From Gammaproteobacteria bacterium (lineage in GTDB: Bacteria > Pseudomonadota > Gammaproteobacteria > Pseudomonadales > Azotimanducaceae): 64,000 nucleotides of DNA. A model generated the notes under the pieces. It had not been told where the DNA came from. It saw nothing but the letters and a program-made list of their open reading frames with translations, and did no database searches. Position 1 is the first letter of the stretch. Every line of letters starts with the position of its first letter. The DNA is taken from positions 104,071-168,070 of the forward strand of contig VXLJ01000007.1 in the NCBI GenBank assembly GCA_009841635.1, written 5' to 3'. The position numbers and the translations under genes are program-made. Positions 55,801-64,000 of this stretch are shown one piece after another.

Positions 55801-56980
55801 ATGTCACTAAACGGCGACTTCCGTCCACTTCGACACTGCCTAACGGATAGTTTGCGTTTAAGCGCGTCTCTGCATGAATGTCCGCTTCAATAGCGTCTTG
55901 AGTAACAAGCGACGCGCCATCAAACGCTAACCAAATGTCGCGATGAATCTTGAAGAGCGATGGTTTAGGATTGAGATCGCCGCGTTGAGCGTTAGTAAGC
56001 TGCAGCAACGAATCGATAGCCACTCTAAATGTAGGTTTGTTGCTGAACGGCGACTCCACAAGGTTTGGGTCGATTGGTATGCCACCGACCACCTCGACGG
56101 TTCGGTGTTGTGGACGTCCATCAAATGCCCATATCTCTGAGTCTGGCCAAGTTTCACTTTGCCGAGTTGGGACAAACTCGTCGAACACCTCATTGCCGAT
56201 CGCCAATATCGTTATCCATGCAACGCCTCGTGATACTTGCACCAAAACTTGACCTTCACGTGTGATTTGGATCGGCAAATCACCACGCACGCGTACGGCT
56301 CGAAAGTCCTCAAATATTGGCGTACCAAGCGATTCCACACGATCGGATCCGTCGATCGTCAATCGAAGTCGTGTCTCTAGGAGCTGGGGAATGTCGTCGA
56401 CCAGTCGCCGAAATACATCGATGCGCAGGGAATCGACACTTGGTCGAGCGAGTTCCTGTGGCTGCAGCCAAAGTTGTCCGTCGTCAACTTTCGGAATAGC
56501 TACATCGCGTTTATCTAGCGTTAACTTAACAACGACAGCTTGTCTTGGAACGGTAATCGAACGTGGCACCTCATCGAACTCGAGCCTACCAGTGATTTCG
56601 AAATTTCCTTGCTTTAAAAACACCCGAGGATCTTGACCGTCCGCACCAATCCGTGCCGCGTCACCATTGACTCGAACATTAATTGGTCGTGCAGCCGCAT
56701 GCGGCAAAATCAGATCACTCGCTGCATTTGCTTGACCTCGTATCACGAAATCAAGGTGCGCAGATGGTTCGCTCTTGAAATCGACACGCAGCTCTGCTAT
56801 CCACACGCAACCTAAGCGAGACGCATTCCCATCGTTGAAAGGACAACTTATGTTCGGGTGCTCGGCCAGCACCCATTCCTCCCACTCCTGCAACTCCACA
56901 GGCACGTAGACGTCATTCGCGAAAACTGCTAAACCAGGCAGGAAACAGCAACAAACCGCGAGAACATGCAGCGATTTCAT
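52850..56980 (-). CDS. Very large envelope/inner-membrane protein, family not recognised
   Basis: About 1376 residues from the ATG at 56980, which starts a normal signal peptide (hydrophobic core, cut near V-F-A|N). The frame is open to an ATG at 57076, 32 codons earlier. Counting from 57076, a beta-rich periplasmic region (about 55-490) is followed by a cluster of four hydrophobic segments (about 503-586), another helix near 705-728, a second large beta-rich region (about 760-1170), four or five C-terminal helices (1180-1350) and an acidic tail. I recognise no family. The two extracytoplasmic regions may bind a polymer or partner proteins. Confidence 0.75.
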   Translation of the reverse strand: MKSLHVLAVCCCFLPGLAVFANDVYVPVELQEWEEWVLAEHPNISCPFNDGNASRLGCVWIAELRVDFKSEPSAHLDFVIRGQANAASDLILPHAAARPINVRVNGDAARIGADGQDPRVFLKQGNFEITGRLEFDEVPRSITVPRQAVVVKLTLDKRDVAIPKVDDGQLWLQPQELARPSVDSLRIDVFRRLVDDIPQLLETRLRLTIDGSDRVESLGTPIFEDFRAVRVRGDLPIQITREGQVLVQVSRGVAWITILAIGNEVFDEFVPTRQSETWPDSEIWAFDGRPQHRTVEVVGGIPIDPNLVESPFSNKPTFRVAIDSLLQLTNAQRGDLNPKPSLFKIHRDIWLAFDGASLVTQDAIEADIHAETRLNANYPLGSVEVDGSRRLVTFGDADTASKPGITVHPSESRIQAVSVIPSSSDLSANGWQVNADSLRATLHIPPGWRLLWTTGIDSVRYSWLAEWWNLWDIFICVLIIVVLFKVGGWPLAGIVTLAILLSYQDHVFSAIGWLLLGLLLLLDRYLVSENAKRLNGIVFWVLIVPVAVISVYVAANNLRQAVYPQLDDLIGGSDRQAVLTQVRSTAPALRTAAERVMKLDSDAMQSQASGAENLKELAADNELAEQPTRPLVVASQTGPGVPAWRWDTVRLDWSGPVAMDQRIGLVFMPPVLTRFVYVVVALVHLLMLFLLIAACLRDSDLFPAWIRRLLPLVLATTIGTSTQAAFPDNNILDELAQRLTAAPACAPGCASLQTAHLDMGNDNQLRINLEVSSGARIAMALPASNPQTALKGVSSNAVRLPLFRNASGIAMVEVKEGVNRLRLDYELTNLNDLVIEFPIEPAKLTHDICCWNLTRNVESRRTSIVLNRSTAAETATAQLDQSEYEFGQRVFVERQLDLQLEPTVRTKVRVQNMQGNSVSLLIPLLVGETILDDRISVSDGHVVVVLDRNKRQSSWASSLNLGESLVLQAPTHVRWTEVWYLRGSDFWSYTASGITPSQSVDNMTMFKPRIGETLSLTLTQPTPIPGRTTTIENASLASFVGNRVATSSLNLSITASVVEDVTVQLPVGSELERVALNGKDQPLNAGSLVALPITLGKNLYSVRWRSTDAIGFYYETPRVELNRESRNIQLQAKIPQDRWVLFLGGPAIGSAVLFWGVVFVTVLVALALSYLPKFPLTKIDSALLAIGATLANIWALLFVALWVVSVWWRSRTSLTGLANWLYKSIQVALVLLTFVGLFALFITVFTALQIPPDMAIATPPMLAGDQLYATTQFASQTLAWFEDTSGEVLPTAWMFSLPFWVYQVAMLAWSLWLVFALTKWVRSTFQTVTVPSFWHRSQQTPHETVENVSNDAETAIKEEAIDDSQDDWQSDDPPQR

Positions 56981-57130
56981 GCGAAAATCGAGTATGCAAA
57001 TTTGCTCGAGCACACAACGAAACACAGATGTCATGAATGCTGCCACGCAGACTGGTATGAGAACTTTATTAGACATCGCATTGAGCTGAACTTTCCTCGA
57101 CGTAAGTGCAAAATCTCAACAAATGGTTGG

Positions 57131-57150
57131 GTTACAGCCTAGTCTGTAAC
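57131..57150. promoter_or_regulatory. Operator-like palindrome between the large membrane protein and selO
   Basis: GTTACAG (57131-57137) and CTGTAAC (57144-57150) form a perfect 7-bp inverted repeat with a 6-nt spacer in the 150-bp divergent region. Its position fits an operator for one or both genes. The regulator is unknown. Confidence 0.4.
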
Positions 57151-57227
57151 GAACGCACCATAATTCTCTCGCTTGCATTCGAAGCACTTCCCACCGCCAT
57201 CGTCTCCTCGTAGTAACTGAAGCACTA

Positions 57228-58814
57228 ATGTCTCTGACATCATTGACAATCGAAAACGATTTTGTCGATTCGCTACCAGCAGACCCCATCCGCGAGAACT
57301 ACCTTCGCGAAGTGCAAGGCGCACTCTATTCATTCGTAGAACCCTCTCGCGCGGGACAACCAGCGTTGCTCGCTTACTCCGAGGAACTGGCTGAAGAATT
57401 GGGATTGACCACGTCGGATTGCGAATCTGACGAATTTCTGCAGGTGTTTAGTGGCAACTCGATGATCGAGGGCATGAAGCCATTTGCCATGTGCTACGGC
57501 GGGCATCAATTCGGCAATTGGGCTGGTCAACTAGGGGATGGTCGAGCCATCACGCTTGGCGAGATTCGAACTCAGAATGGTTCAAGGTTAGCACTTCAGC
57601 TAAAAGGCGCGGGTCGAACACCATATTCGCGGTCGGCGGACGGTCTCGCAGTACTGCGCTCATCGCTTCGGGAGTTCGTGTGCAGTGAAGCCATGCACCA
57701 CCTCGGTATACCGACGACTCGCGCGCTCTCACTGATTGGTACCGGCGATGCCGTCATTCGCGACGTGCTCTATGACGGACACCCCGCTCCTGAACCTGGC
57801 GCTGTTGTATGCAGAGTTTCACCGACATTCGTGCGCTTCGGTAATTTCGAAATTTGCATAGCGCAACGCGATGTAAAGCTACTCAAGCAACTAACAGACC
57901 ACACCATCAGCTCGGTTTACCCTACTCTCGCCAAGCAAGCTGAACCGCAAAAGTACGTCGAGTTTTTTGAAGAAGTCGTAGACCGCACGGTCGATATGGT
58001 CGTGCATTGGATGCGCGTCGGTTTCGTTCATGGTGTCATGAATACCGACAACATGTCGATCCTCGGGTTGACGATCGACTACGGGCCATACGGTTGGCTC
58101 GAAAGCTATGATCCTGATTGGACCCCCAATACAACCGATGCTGGGACCAAGCGGTATCGCTACGGCCAACAACCTTGGATCGCGCAATGGAATCTGTTGC
58201 AACTTGCCAACGCGCTCGTGCCGCTGATTCGGGAAACCAAACCCCTAGAAGACGCTCTTAACAACTTCCCTGCTTTGTACCAAAGACGCTGGGAACAAAC
58301 GGTTCGTGCCAAGCTCGGCCTAGAGGAACTTGGTGACGGCGAAGTGTCGATTGTGAACGACCTTGAAGACGTTTTGACGACCGTCGAGACAGATATGACC
58401 TTGTTTTTTAGAGCATTGGCAAAACTGGATAGCGCTGCCACACTTACGGCGGAAGACCCCGCAATTTTTGTCGAGATAGCGCATTACGCACCCGCGAGCA
58501 TCACTGCGAAACGACGCGAAAAAATCAATCGCTGGCTGCGAAATTACGCAGCAGTGATCATGCGCCAGAATCGGGATGCAGCAACACGCATTGACCACAT
58601 GAATGCCACCAATCCGCTTTACGTGCCAAGAAACTACCTAGCACAACTTGCCATCGATGAAGTCGAGAAAGGCAACTCAACTTATTTGACGGATTGGCTG
58701 AACGTACTGAAAAAGCCATACGAAGAGCAAGTTGGGTACGATCAATTCGCGGCAAAACGCCCAGAATGGGCTAGGACACGCGTCGGTTGTTCAATGCTCT
58801 CGTGTAGTTCATAA
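57228..58814 (+). CDS. selO: Protein adenylyltransferase SelO (YdiU family)
   Basis: A 528-residue pseudokinase-type AMPylator. Hallmarks are MCYGGHQFGNWAGQLGDGRA (about residues 86-105), LQLKGAGRTPYSR and GFVHGVMNTDNMSILG with the metal-binding residues. The C-terminus ends G-C-S-M-L-S-C-S-S; C526 matches the position of selenocysteine in animal SelO, so this is the usual bacterial Cys form. SelO transfers AMP to proteins in redox homeostasis. ATG at 57228; no operon partner. Confidence 0.95.
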   Translation: MSLTSLTIENDFVDSLPADPIRENYLREVQGALYSFVEPSRAGQPALLAYSEELAEELGLTTSDCESDEFLQVFSGNSMIEGMKPFAMCYGGHQFGNWAGQLGDGRAITLGEIRTQNGSRLALQLKGAGRTPYSRSADGLAVLRSSLREFVCSEAMHHLGIPTTRALSLIGTGDAVIRDVLYDGHPAPEPGAVVCRVSPTFVRFGNFEICIAQRDVKLLKQLTDHTISSVYPTLAKQAEPQKYVEFFEEVVDRTVDMVVHWMRVGFVHGVMNTDNMSILGLTIDYGPYGWLESYDPDWTPNTTDAGTKRYRYGQQPWIAQWNLLQLANALVPLIRETKPLEDALNNFPALYQRRWEQTVRAKLGLEELGDGEVSIVNDLEDVLTTVETDMTLFFRALAKLDSAATLTAEDPAIFVEIAHYAPASITAKRREKINRWLRNYAAVIMRQNRDAATRIDHMNATNPLYVPRNYLAQLAIDEVEKGNSTYLTDWLNVLKKPYEEQVGYDQFAAKRPEWARTRVGCSMLSCSS

Positions 58815-58835
58815 AACCGCCACAGAGCCTACCTT

Positions 58836-59711
58836 CTAATCGATTAATTTGCTAATCGGGTATTCGACGATGCCCTTCGCGCCAGCTGCTAATAACTGCG
58901 GCACAATTTCACGAACTGTGCTTTCGTCGACAATCGCGTTCAAATCGACCCAATCGTCGTCAGTCAAAGCTGAGATGGTGGGTTTTTGCAATGCCGGCAA
59001 TACCGCTTCCACCGCTTTAACTGAATCTTTGTGGACGTTCATCATCAAGCCCACCTTACCTTCTGCGTGCAAGCACGCTTTGAGCATAAGCGCTAAGTTT
59101 TCTAATTTGTTGCGTTTTTGCGGATCAGCGTACGCGTCGTGATTTGCAATTAGGCGTGGGGTGCTTTGCATGACGTCTGCCACGATCCGAAGGTTATTGG
59201 CTCGTAGCGATGAGCCTGTTTCCGTGATTTCCACAATGGCATCAACCAATGTTGGCGGTTTGACCTCGGTCGCACCCCAAGAAAACTCGATATCTGCGCT
59301 CACACCATGGGATTCCAACCAACGACGGGTTAAGTTAACGCCTTCGGTCGCAATGCGTTTGCCTTCTAAATCTTCAATGCGTTGGATTGGCGAATCATTT
59401 GGCACCGCCAACACCCATCGAATTGGGCGGCGACTGACTTTAGAAAACACCAACTCGCAAACTTCTTGGACATCCGCATCGGTTTCACGAATCCAATCTA
59501 ATCCAGTGATGCCAGCGTCGAGCGCACCGAGTTGGACATAGCGAGCCATTTCTTGGGCTCGTACGAGAAGACACTCGATATCGGCGTCATCAATGGTGGG
59601 ATAGTAGGAGCGTGTCGAGAATGTGATGACGTAGCCTGCACGACCGAACAGTTCACGAGTCGCCTCTTGCAAACTCCCTGACGGTAGGCCAAGTTTTAGT
59701 GGCAGTCCCAT
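58836..59711 (-). CDS. hisG: ATP phosphoribosyltransferase, long form
   Basis: A 291-residue HisG that joins ATP and PRPP in the first step of histidine synthesis. [14 protein letters not shown] opens the catalytic domain, D-A-G-I-T-G-L-D-W and I-V-E-x-T-E-T-G-S-S-L-R hold the PRPP site. Residues after about 215 form the regulatory ACT-like domain of the long form, so no HisZ is needed and histidine feedback is expected. ATG shares one base with the hisI stop. Confidence 0.95.
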   Translation of the reverse strand: MGLPLKLGLPSGSLQEATRELFGRAGYVITFSTRSYYPTIDDADIECLLVRAQEMARYVQLGALDAGITGLDWIRETDADVQEVCELVFSKVSRRPIRWVLAVPNDSPIQRIEDLEGKRIATEGVNLTRRWLESHGVSADIEFSWGATEVKPPTLVDAIVEITETGSSLRANNLRIVADVMQSTPRLIANHDAYADPQKRNKLENLALMLKACLHAEGKVGLMMNVHKDSVKAVEAVLPALQKPTISALTDDDWVDLNAIVDESTVREIVPQLLAAGAKGIVEYPISKLID

Positions 59712-60094
59712 CAGGAAGTTCCGTATACGGCTTTGGGATCAAATACCTTTTCCGCGATGATCTTGAAATCACCAGTCGTTGGATCGACTTCCTTGAAAAA
59801 GCAACTCTCATAGCCTTCGTGGCATGCAGCGCCACCAAGTTGTTCTACTTGCACTAGCACCGCGTCGGCGTCACAGTCGTAGTAAATCTGTTTCAGAATT
59901 TGGACGTGACCACTTGATTCGCCTTTTCGCCATAGTTTCTGGCGGCTACGCGAGAAATAACAAACCTCGCCGGTGCGCAGCGTCTCTTCATATGCGCTTC
60001 GATTCATGTATGCCAACATGAGCACTTTCTTATCGTGATGGTTCTGCGCAATCACGGGAATGAGCTCATTCTTTTCAAAATCTGGACCGTTCAT
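59711..60094 (-). CDS. hisI: Phosphoribosyl-AMP cyclohydrolase
   Basis: A 127-residue stand-alone HisI (third step of histidine synthesis). [20 protein letters not shown] and the metal-binding Y-D-C-D-A-D with [12 protein letters not shown] are all present. No HisE domain follows, so phosphoribosyl-ATP pyrophosphatase is encoded elsewhere. ATG at 60094; it overlaps hisG by one base. Confidence 0.96.
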   Translation of the reverse strand: MNGPDFEKNELIPVIAQNHHDKKVLMLAYMNRSAYEETLRTGEVCYFSRSRQKLWRKGESSGHVQILKQIYYDCDADAVLVQVEQLGGAACHEGYESCFFKEVDPTTGDFKIIAEKVFDPKAVYGTS

Positions 60095-60349
60095 GACATT
60101 TTCATATAAAAGAAATGTGATTTAGCGCGAGGTAAGCAGCAGATCAATACCCAGTTAAGGGAATAGATTCCGCTTTCTACGGGCAAATAAGGCGAGTAAT
60201 TATGGAAATCGCTCTCAATGGCATGCTCTTAGCTAACTTAAGAAGAAATCACGTCCATTGCGCCGACGCAAAACTCTCACAGAGTACACCGCTTACGTAG
60301 CGCTCATTACCATTGCCACCCTAACAACTCGACTGCGCTGAGAAACGCC

Positions 60350-61540
60350 ATGATTTTGTCGCAAAAGATGTCCCGTCTCGGTACCGAAACGGCATTCGAA
60401 GTACTTGCCCGTGCTGAAGCCTTGAAGGCGGCCGGCCGCGACGTCATTAATCTTGGCATCGGCCAACCAGACTTCAAAACGCCACCGCACATCGTCGAAG
60501 CAGCGGTGAAAGCGTTACACGACGGCCACCACGGGTATACGCCTGCGCCTGGCATACCACAACTGCGCGAAGCGGTCGCCGCTGACATCGTGCGTTGGCG
60601 TGGCGAAGAAGTGGACCCTGGTAACGTGTTAATCGTCCCAGGCGGCAAAGTCACCATGTTTTTCGCTATTTTGATGTTTGGCGAAGAGGGCTCGGAAATC
60701 CTCTACCCTAATCCAGGCTTCCCGATATATGAGTCCGTGATCAACTTTTCGGGCGCAAAGGCAGTACCAATCCCACTTGTTGAATCTTTGGGGTTTTCGT
60801 TTAGTGCGGAAACTGTGTTGGATTTGATGACGCCTGCAACGCGTCTCGTCATCATCAATTCACCTGCGAACCCCACTGGCGGCGCAGTTCCAAAACAGGA
60901 AATCGACAAACTCGTCGACGGTCTCGAAGCGTTCCCGAACGCAGTGGTCATGAGCGACGAGATTTACGCGCGAATTTGCTACGGCGACGAATCCCATGTT
61001 TCATTGCTTGCCTACCCATCAATTCGAGACCGGCTCATACTGCTAGATGGCTGGAGCAAGACCTACGCGATGACTGGTTGGCGGATGGGTTATTCAGTTT
61101 GGCCTGCTTCTCTCATCGACCACGCCACGCGACTAGCCATCAATTGCCACTCCTGCGTTAACGCCTCTGCGCAGTTTGCAGGTATCGCTGCACTAGAGGG
61201 ACCGCAAGATTCAGTGGAAACGATGGTTACCGCGTTTGAGGAACGCCGCAAAGTGATCGTCGATGGCTTGAATGGTCTTGCCGGGGTCACGTGCACGGAG
61301 CCAATGGGCGCGTTCTATACCTTCCCGAACATCACCGGTACCGGGCTTAGTGCCGCCGAATTACAGAACCAAATACTAGAAAAGACTGGGGTTGCCACTG
61401 TCGCAGGTACCTCCTTCGGTGTCTATGGCGAAGGCTATATTCGGTTTTCGTATGCTGCGTCCCTGGGAGAAATAACAGAAGCGATTCAGCGAATCGATGA
61501 TTTTCTCGGCATGATAGGCGTCAACGAAACCACCTCGTAG
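60350..61540 (+). CDS. Pyridoxal-phosphate-dependent aminotransferase class I/II
   Basis: A 396-residue fold-type I aminotransferase. NLGIGQPDFKTP is the N-terminal arm, INSPANPTGG the conserved Asn/Pro/Thr/Gly motif, and K237 in GWSKTYAMTGWRMGY the Schiff-base Lys. It resembles aspartate/alanine aminotransferases (AspC/AlaA-like); the exact pair of amino and keto acids cannot be read from sequence. ATG at 60350; its stop is 3 bp from the convergent oligopeptidase gene. Confidence 0.92.
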   Translation: MILSQKMSRLGTETAFEVLARAEALKAAGRDVINLGIGQPDFKTPPHIVEAAVKALHDGHHGYTPAPGIPQLREAVAADIVRWRGEEVDPGNVLIVPGGKVTMFFAILMFGEEGSEILYPNPGFPIYESVINFSGAKAVPIPLVESLGFSFSAETVLDLMTPATRLVIINSPANPTGGAVPKQEIDKLVDGLEAFPNAVVMSDEIYARICYGDESHVSLLAYPSIRDRLILLDGWSKTYAMTGWRMGYSVWPASLIDHATRLAINCHSCVNASAQFAGIAALEGPQDSVETMVTAFEERRKVIVDGLNGLAGVTCTEPMGAFYTFPNITGTGLSAAELQNQILEKTGVATVAGTSFGVYGEGYIRFSYAASLGEITEAIQRIDDFLGMIGVNETTS

Positions 61541-61543
61541 TGG

Positions 61544-63565
61544 CTAGTTTTGAATGCCGGCATGACGCAGCAGCGCGTCGTTCTGAGGGGCGCGACCGCG
61601 GAATTTCTTGAACATGTCTATCGCTTTGACAGAACTGCCAACCTCCAGGATTTCTCGTAAAAAACGTTCGCTTGTTTGTGGGTTTTGTAACCCTTCTTCT
61701 TCGAACGCAGCGAACGCATCCGCGGATAACACCTCGGCCCATAAATAGCTGTAGTAACCCGCCGCATAACCACCGGCGAATATATGACCAAAACCTAGCG
61801 GCATGCGGTCGTAGTCTTTATGAGGCATCATCCCAGTCCGACTACGGATAGAGCGCATCGTTGCGATGGGATCGAAGTCTTTCAATTGAGTATGCAGCTC
61901 AATATCCAGTAAACCAAATTCAAGCTGGCGCAACATCGCCATACCTGAATTTAGATTTTTGGCGGCGATAAGTCGATGGAGGAGTTCCTTGGGTAGCGCT
62001 TCGCCGGTTTCGAAATGACTAGAGATTTTTCTGAGCGAAGCTTCTTGCCAGCACCAGTTTTCCATGAACTGGCTCGGTAATTCAACCGCATCCCATTCGA
62101 CGCCGTTGATGCCTGCCAGCGTGGCATATTTTTGTTGGGTTAGCATGTGATGAAGCCCGTGGCCAAACTCGTGAAATAGCGTGACTACCTCTGTGTGCGT
62201 CAATAAAGAGGGTTGGCCTTTTGTGGGTGGTGTGAAGTTGCAAGTTAGATATGCAACTGGTAACGCCATTTCGTTACCTATCGAGCGGCGACTCCGGCAA
62301 TCTGCCATCCAAGCGCCGCCACGCTTTTTCTCACGGGCAAACGCGTCAAGATAGAAGCGTGCGATGGTTTCGCCACGACGCGTAATTTCGAAGTAGCGCA
62401 CGTCGTCGTGCCATGCAGCTGGTGCATCCTTCGCTGCGATTTCAACATCAAAAAGCGCGCCCACAACCTCAAACATCCCTCGTTCGACAACATTGAGCGG
62501 AAAGTACGGTTTCAATTCGGCATCTGCGACGTCATATAGCGACTCGCGCATCCGTTCCGTTAAAAAACTGAGATCCCATGGCTCGAGCTCATCAATGCCC
62601 CACTCCGTCCGCGCAAACTCGCGCATCCGTTCTATTTCTTGTCGAGCCTGAGGTGCGGCCCTGCTAACTAACCCGTCAAGAAACACCTTCACTTCGTTGG
62701 CGGACGTTGCCATTTTGGGGTCTATTGAGTACTCAGCGAAGTTATCGAATCCGACCAGTTCGGCCAGTTCCGTTCTCGCGTTCAGCATCTCAACGACGAT
62801 ATGCGAGTTGTCATATTCCCCTGCGCTAGGTCCTTGATCGGAAGCCCGCGTCGCGTAAGCCTCGTACATCTCTTCACGTAATGCACGATTCCGGCAGTGG
62901 GTCATGGTGCTCGCATAGCAAGCCATATCCAGCGTCAACAAGTACCCTGCGAGATCCCGACGTTGCGCGGTTTCCTTAGCGACCGCGACACTAGGTGCTG
63001 GGATCCCTTCTAGTAGCGCTATATCCGTCACATGTTTAGTCCATGCGTCGGTTGCATCGAGCACGTTGTTCGCAAATTGGCTGCTTAATTCTGTGAGCTT
63101 TGCACGAAGCTCTTGAAACCGTTTGCGGTCCGTTTCATTCAATGCCACGCCGTTGCGTTGAAACGCTTTCAGCGAATCGGTGACCATCTTTTGTTGCGAT
63201 GGATTGAGCGCGGCGAAAGTAGTTTTCTCGGTTAACTGGCGAACTGCGTCGTAGAGAGGGCGCGACTGTCCGATCCGCGTTTCATATGCCGTAATTTTTT
63301 TAATCGAATTGTCGTGAGCGGCACGCAGGTCCGGATTGCTCACAACACTATTCAAATGCGAAATGGGCGCCCATGCATCGTTCAACGCAACGTCTAACGC
63401 TTCCAGCGACAGCATGAGGTTGTCCCACGATGGACGTGCTTGTGAGTTTGCAACGATCTCGTCGATTTCGTTTTCGTGCGACTGCAATAGTTCATCGAAA
63501 AATCCTTCGATACGGGTAGGCTCAATGGCTTGATGATCAGGTAAATCGTGGATCGTTGTGTACAT
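61544..63565 (-). CDS. prlC: Oligopeptidase A (M3 family metallopeptidase)
   Basis: A 673-residue zinc oligopeptidase. The metal site HEFGH is at residues 465-469 (VVTLFHEFGHGLHHML), with the third ligand Glu in the following E-W-D-A-V-E-L-P-S-Q helix. It is cytoplasmic and degrades peptides, including cleaved signal peptides. Length matches E. coli OpdA/PrlC. ATG at 63565; divergent from the rhodanese gene. Confidence 0.95.
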   Translation of the reverse strand: MYTTIHDLPDHQAIEPTRIEGFFDELLQSHENEIDEIVANSQARPSWDNLMLSLEALDVALNDAWAPISHLNSVVSNPDLRAAHDNSIKKITAYETRIGQSRPLYDAVRQLTEKTTFAALNPSQQKMVTDSLKAFQRNGVALNETDRKRFQELRAKLTELSSQFANNVLDATDAWTKHVTDIALLEGIPAPSVAVAKETAQRRDLAGYLLTLDMACYASTMTHCRNRALREEMYEAYATRASDQGPSAGEYDNSHIVVEMLNARTELAELVGFDNFAEYSIDPKMATSANEVKVFLDGLVSRAAPQARQEIERMREFARTEWGIDELEPWDLSFLTERMRESLYDVADAELKPYFPLNVVERGMFEVVGALFDVEIAAKDAPAAWHDDVRYFEITRRGETIARFYLDAFAREKKRGGAWMADCRSRRSIGNEMALPVAYLTCNFTPPTKGQPSLLTHTEVVTLFHEFGHGLHHMLTQQKYATLAGINGVEWDAVELPSQFMENWCWQEASLRKISSHFETGEALPKELLHRLIAAKNLNSGMAMLRQLEFGLLDIELHTQLKDFDPIATMRSIRSRTGMMPHKDYDRMPLGFGHIFAGGYAAGYYSYLWAEVLSADAFAAFEEEGLQNPQTSERFLREILEVGSSVKAIDMFKKFRGRAPQNDALLRHAGIQN

Positions 63566-63628
63566 TTGCGGTAAAAGCTCCTATCAGAAAGCGTTTAATT
63601 TTGGACAGCATCTCTATGAGCAGCATGT

Positions 63629-64000
63629 ATGGCAATTAAGAACATTTTCGGCATGGTCGAAGAGGTCAAGAAAAACATCGAAAATCTCTCGTTGAGCGAC
63701 CTTGACCAAGAGATCGAGAATCAAAATGATCTGCTGTTGCTCGATATTCGAGAAATGCAGGAATACGTTGATCTCGGCACCATCCCTAACGCAATTAACG
63801 CACCTCGCGGCATGTTGGAATTCTGGGCTGATCCTGAAAGTCCCTATTACCGCGATTACTTCGATGAGCAAAAACGCATTGTGCTGTTCTGCGCGGGTGG
63901 TGGTCGATCCGCCTTCGCTGTGAAAGCTCTAAAAGAAATGGGCTATCAAGATGTGGCGCATCTTGAAGAAGGCTTCAACGGGTGGGCGAAGTCTGGTCGA
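63629..64000 (+). CDS. Rhodanese-like domain protein, 3' end outside the window
   Basis: A 124-residue open frame from ATG at 63629 runs off the right edge. After an N-terminal helix it shows the rhodanese fold: L-L-D-I-R-E-M-Q-E-Y, then I-P-N-A-I-N-A-P-R-G, and the active-site loop LFCAGGGRSA with the catalytic Cys. G-F-N-G-W-A closes the domain. It probably carries sulfur as a persulfide or acts as a phosphatase-like protein. The family usually stops shortly after this point, so little is missing. Confidence 0.85.
   Translation, partial: MAIKNIFGMVEEVKKNIENLSLSDLDQEIENQNDLLLLDIREMQEYVDLGTIPNAINAPRGMLEFWADPESPYYRDYFDEQKRIVLFCAGGGRSAFAVKALKEMGYQDVAHLEEGFNGWAKSGR

Overview
The window looks like a chromosome segment of an aerobic, heterotrophic proteobacterium, most likely an uncultured or marine gammaproteobacterium. 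The reasons are mid-range GC, dense coding, short intergenic gaps, many GTG and TTG starts, and many genes for CoA-linked catabolism, flavin luciferase-like (LLM) oxidoreductases and non-haem iron dioxygenases. Nothing in the sequence fixes the genus. I see no rRNA, tRNA, CRISPR array, insertion sequence or prophage. About 60 protein genes are annotated; two are single-frame genes broken by one in-frame stop, and two are cut by the window edges.

Layout. 0-4.3 kb: tail of an enoyl-CoA hydratase, an LLM oxidoreductase, a nitronate monooxygenase and a copper amine oxidase. 4.4-6.4 kb: a type II restriction-modification locus with a putative PD-(D/E)xK nuclease and a beta-class adenine methyltransferase interrupted by TGA. 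6.7-12.7 kb: GMC oxidoreductase plus class I aldolase, beta-carbonic anhydrase, a second LLM and a GH3-type acyl-adenylating enzyme. 13-17.2 kb: an SDR, then a tight trio of circularly permuted ATP-grasp, alpha-E and transglutaminase-like proteins. 17.2-20.3 kb: the first D-aminoacylase-like amidohydrolase, divergent from an LLM. 20.4-25 kb: two ABC exporter half-transporters with two small membrane proteins. 25.2-33.4 kb: LLM, amidohydrolase 2, terminator, aldo/keto reductase-folE-metallophosphoesterase, amidohydrolase 3 and a phytanoyl-CoA dioxygenase-like protein.

33.4-41.9 kb: an HSL-type hydrolase, a TauD-type dioxygenase, a lipoprotein, an enoyl-CoA hydratase, a second PhyH-like protein, two adjacent acyl-CoA dehydrogenases (one without the usual FAD signature), a broken SDR and two MaoC-like hot-dog proteins without the usual catalytic dyad. 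42-49.8 kb: small envelope proteins, a GMC dehydrogenase with a subunit-3-like partner, then SDR, enoyl-CoA hydratase and acyl-CoA ligase on the other strand, and a fifth LLM. 49.9-57 kb: phosphotriesterase-like hydrolase plus Gfo/Idh/MocA oxidoreductase, a TauE/SafE permease and a very large unrecognised membrane protein. 57.2-64 kb: core-type genes (selO, hisG-hisI, an aminotransferase, oligopeptidase A, a rhodanese).

My reading is that much of 0-50 kb is a catabolic region. Activation (ligase), hydroxylation (PhyH, TauD), dehydrogenation (paired ACADs), hydration (ECH, MaoC) and SDR steps sit beside three paralogous amidohydrolases and five LLM oxidoreductases. No substrate can be named from sequence. 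The best leads are the amidohydrolase/LLM/dioxygenase region, the ATP-grasp trio without a standard start codon, the nonsense-interrupted methyltransferase beside an intact nuclease, and the large membrane protein.
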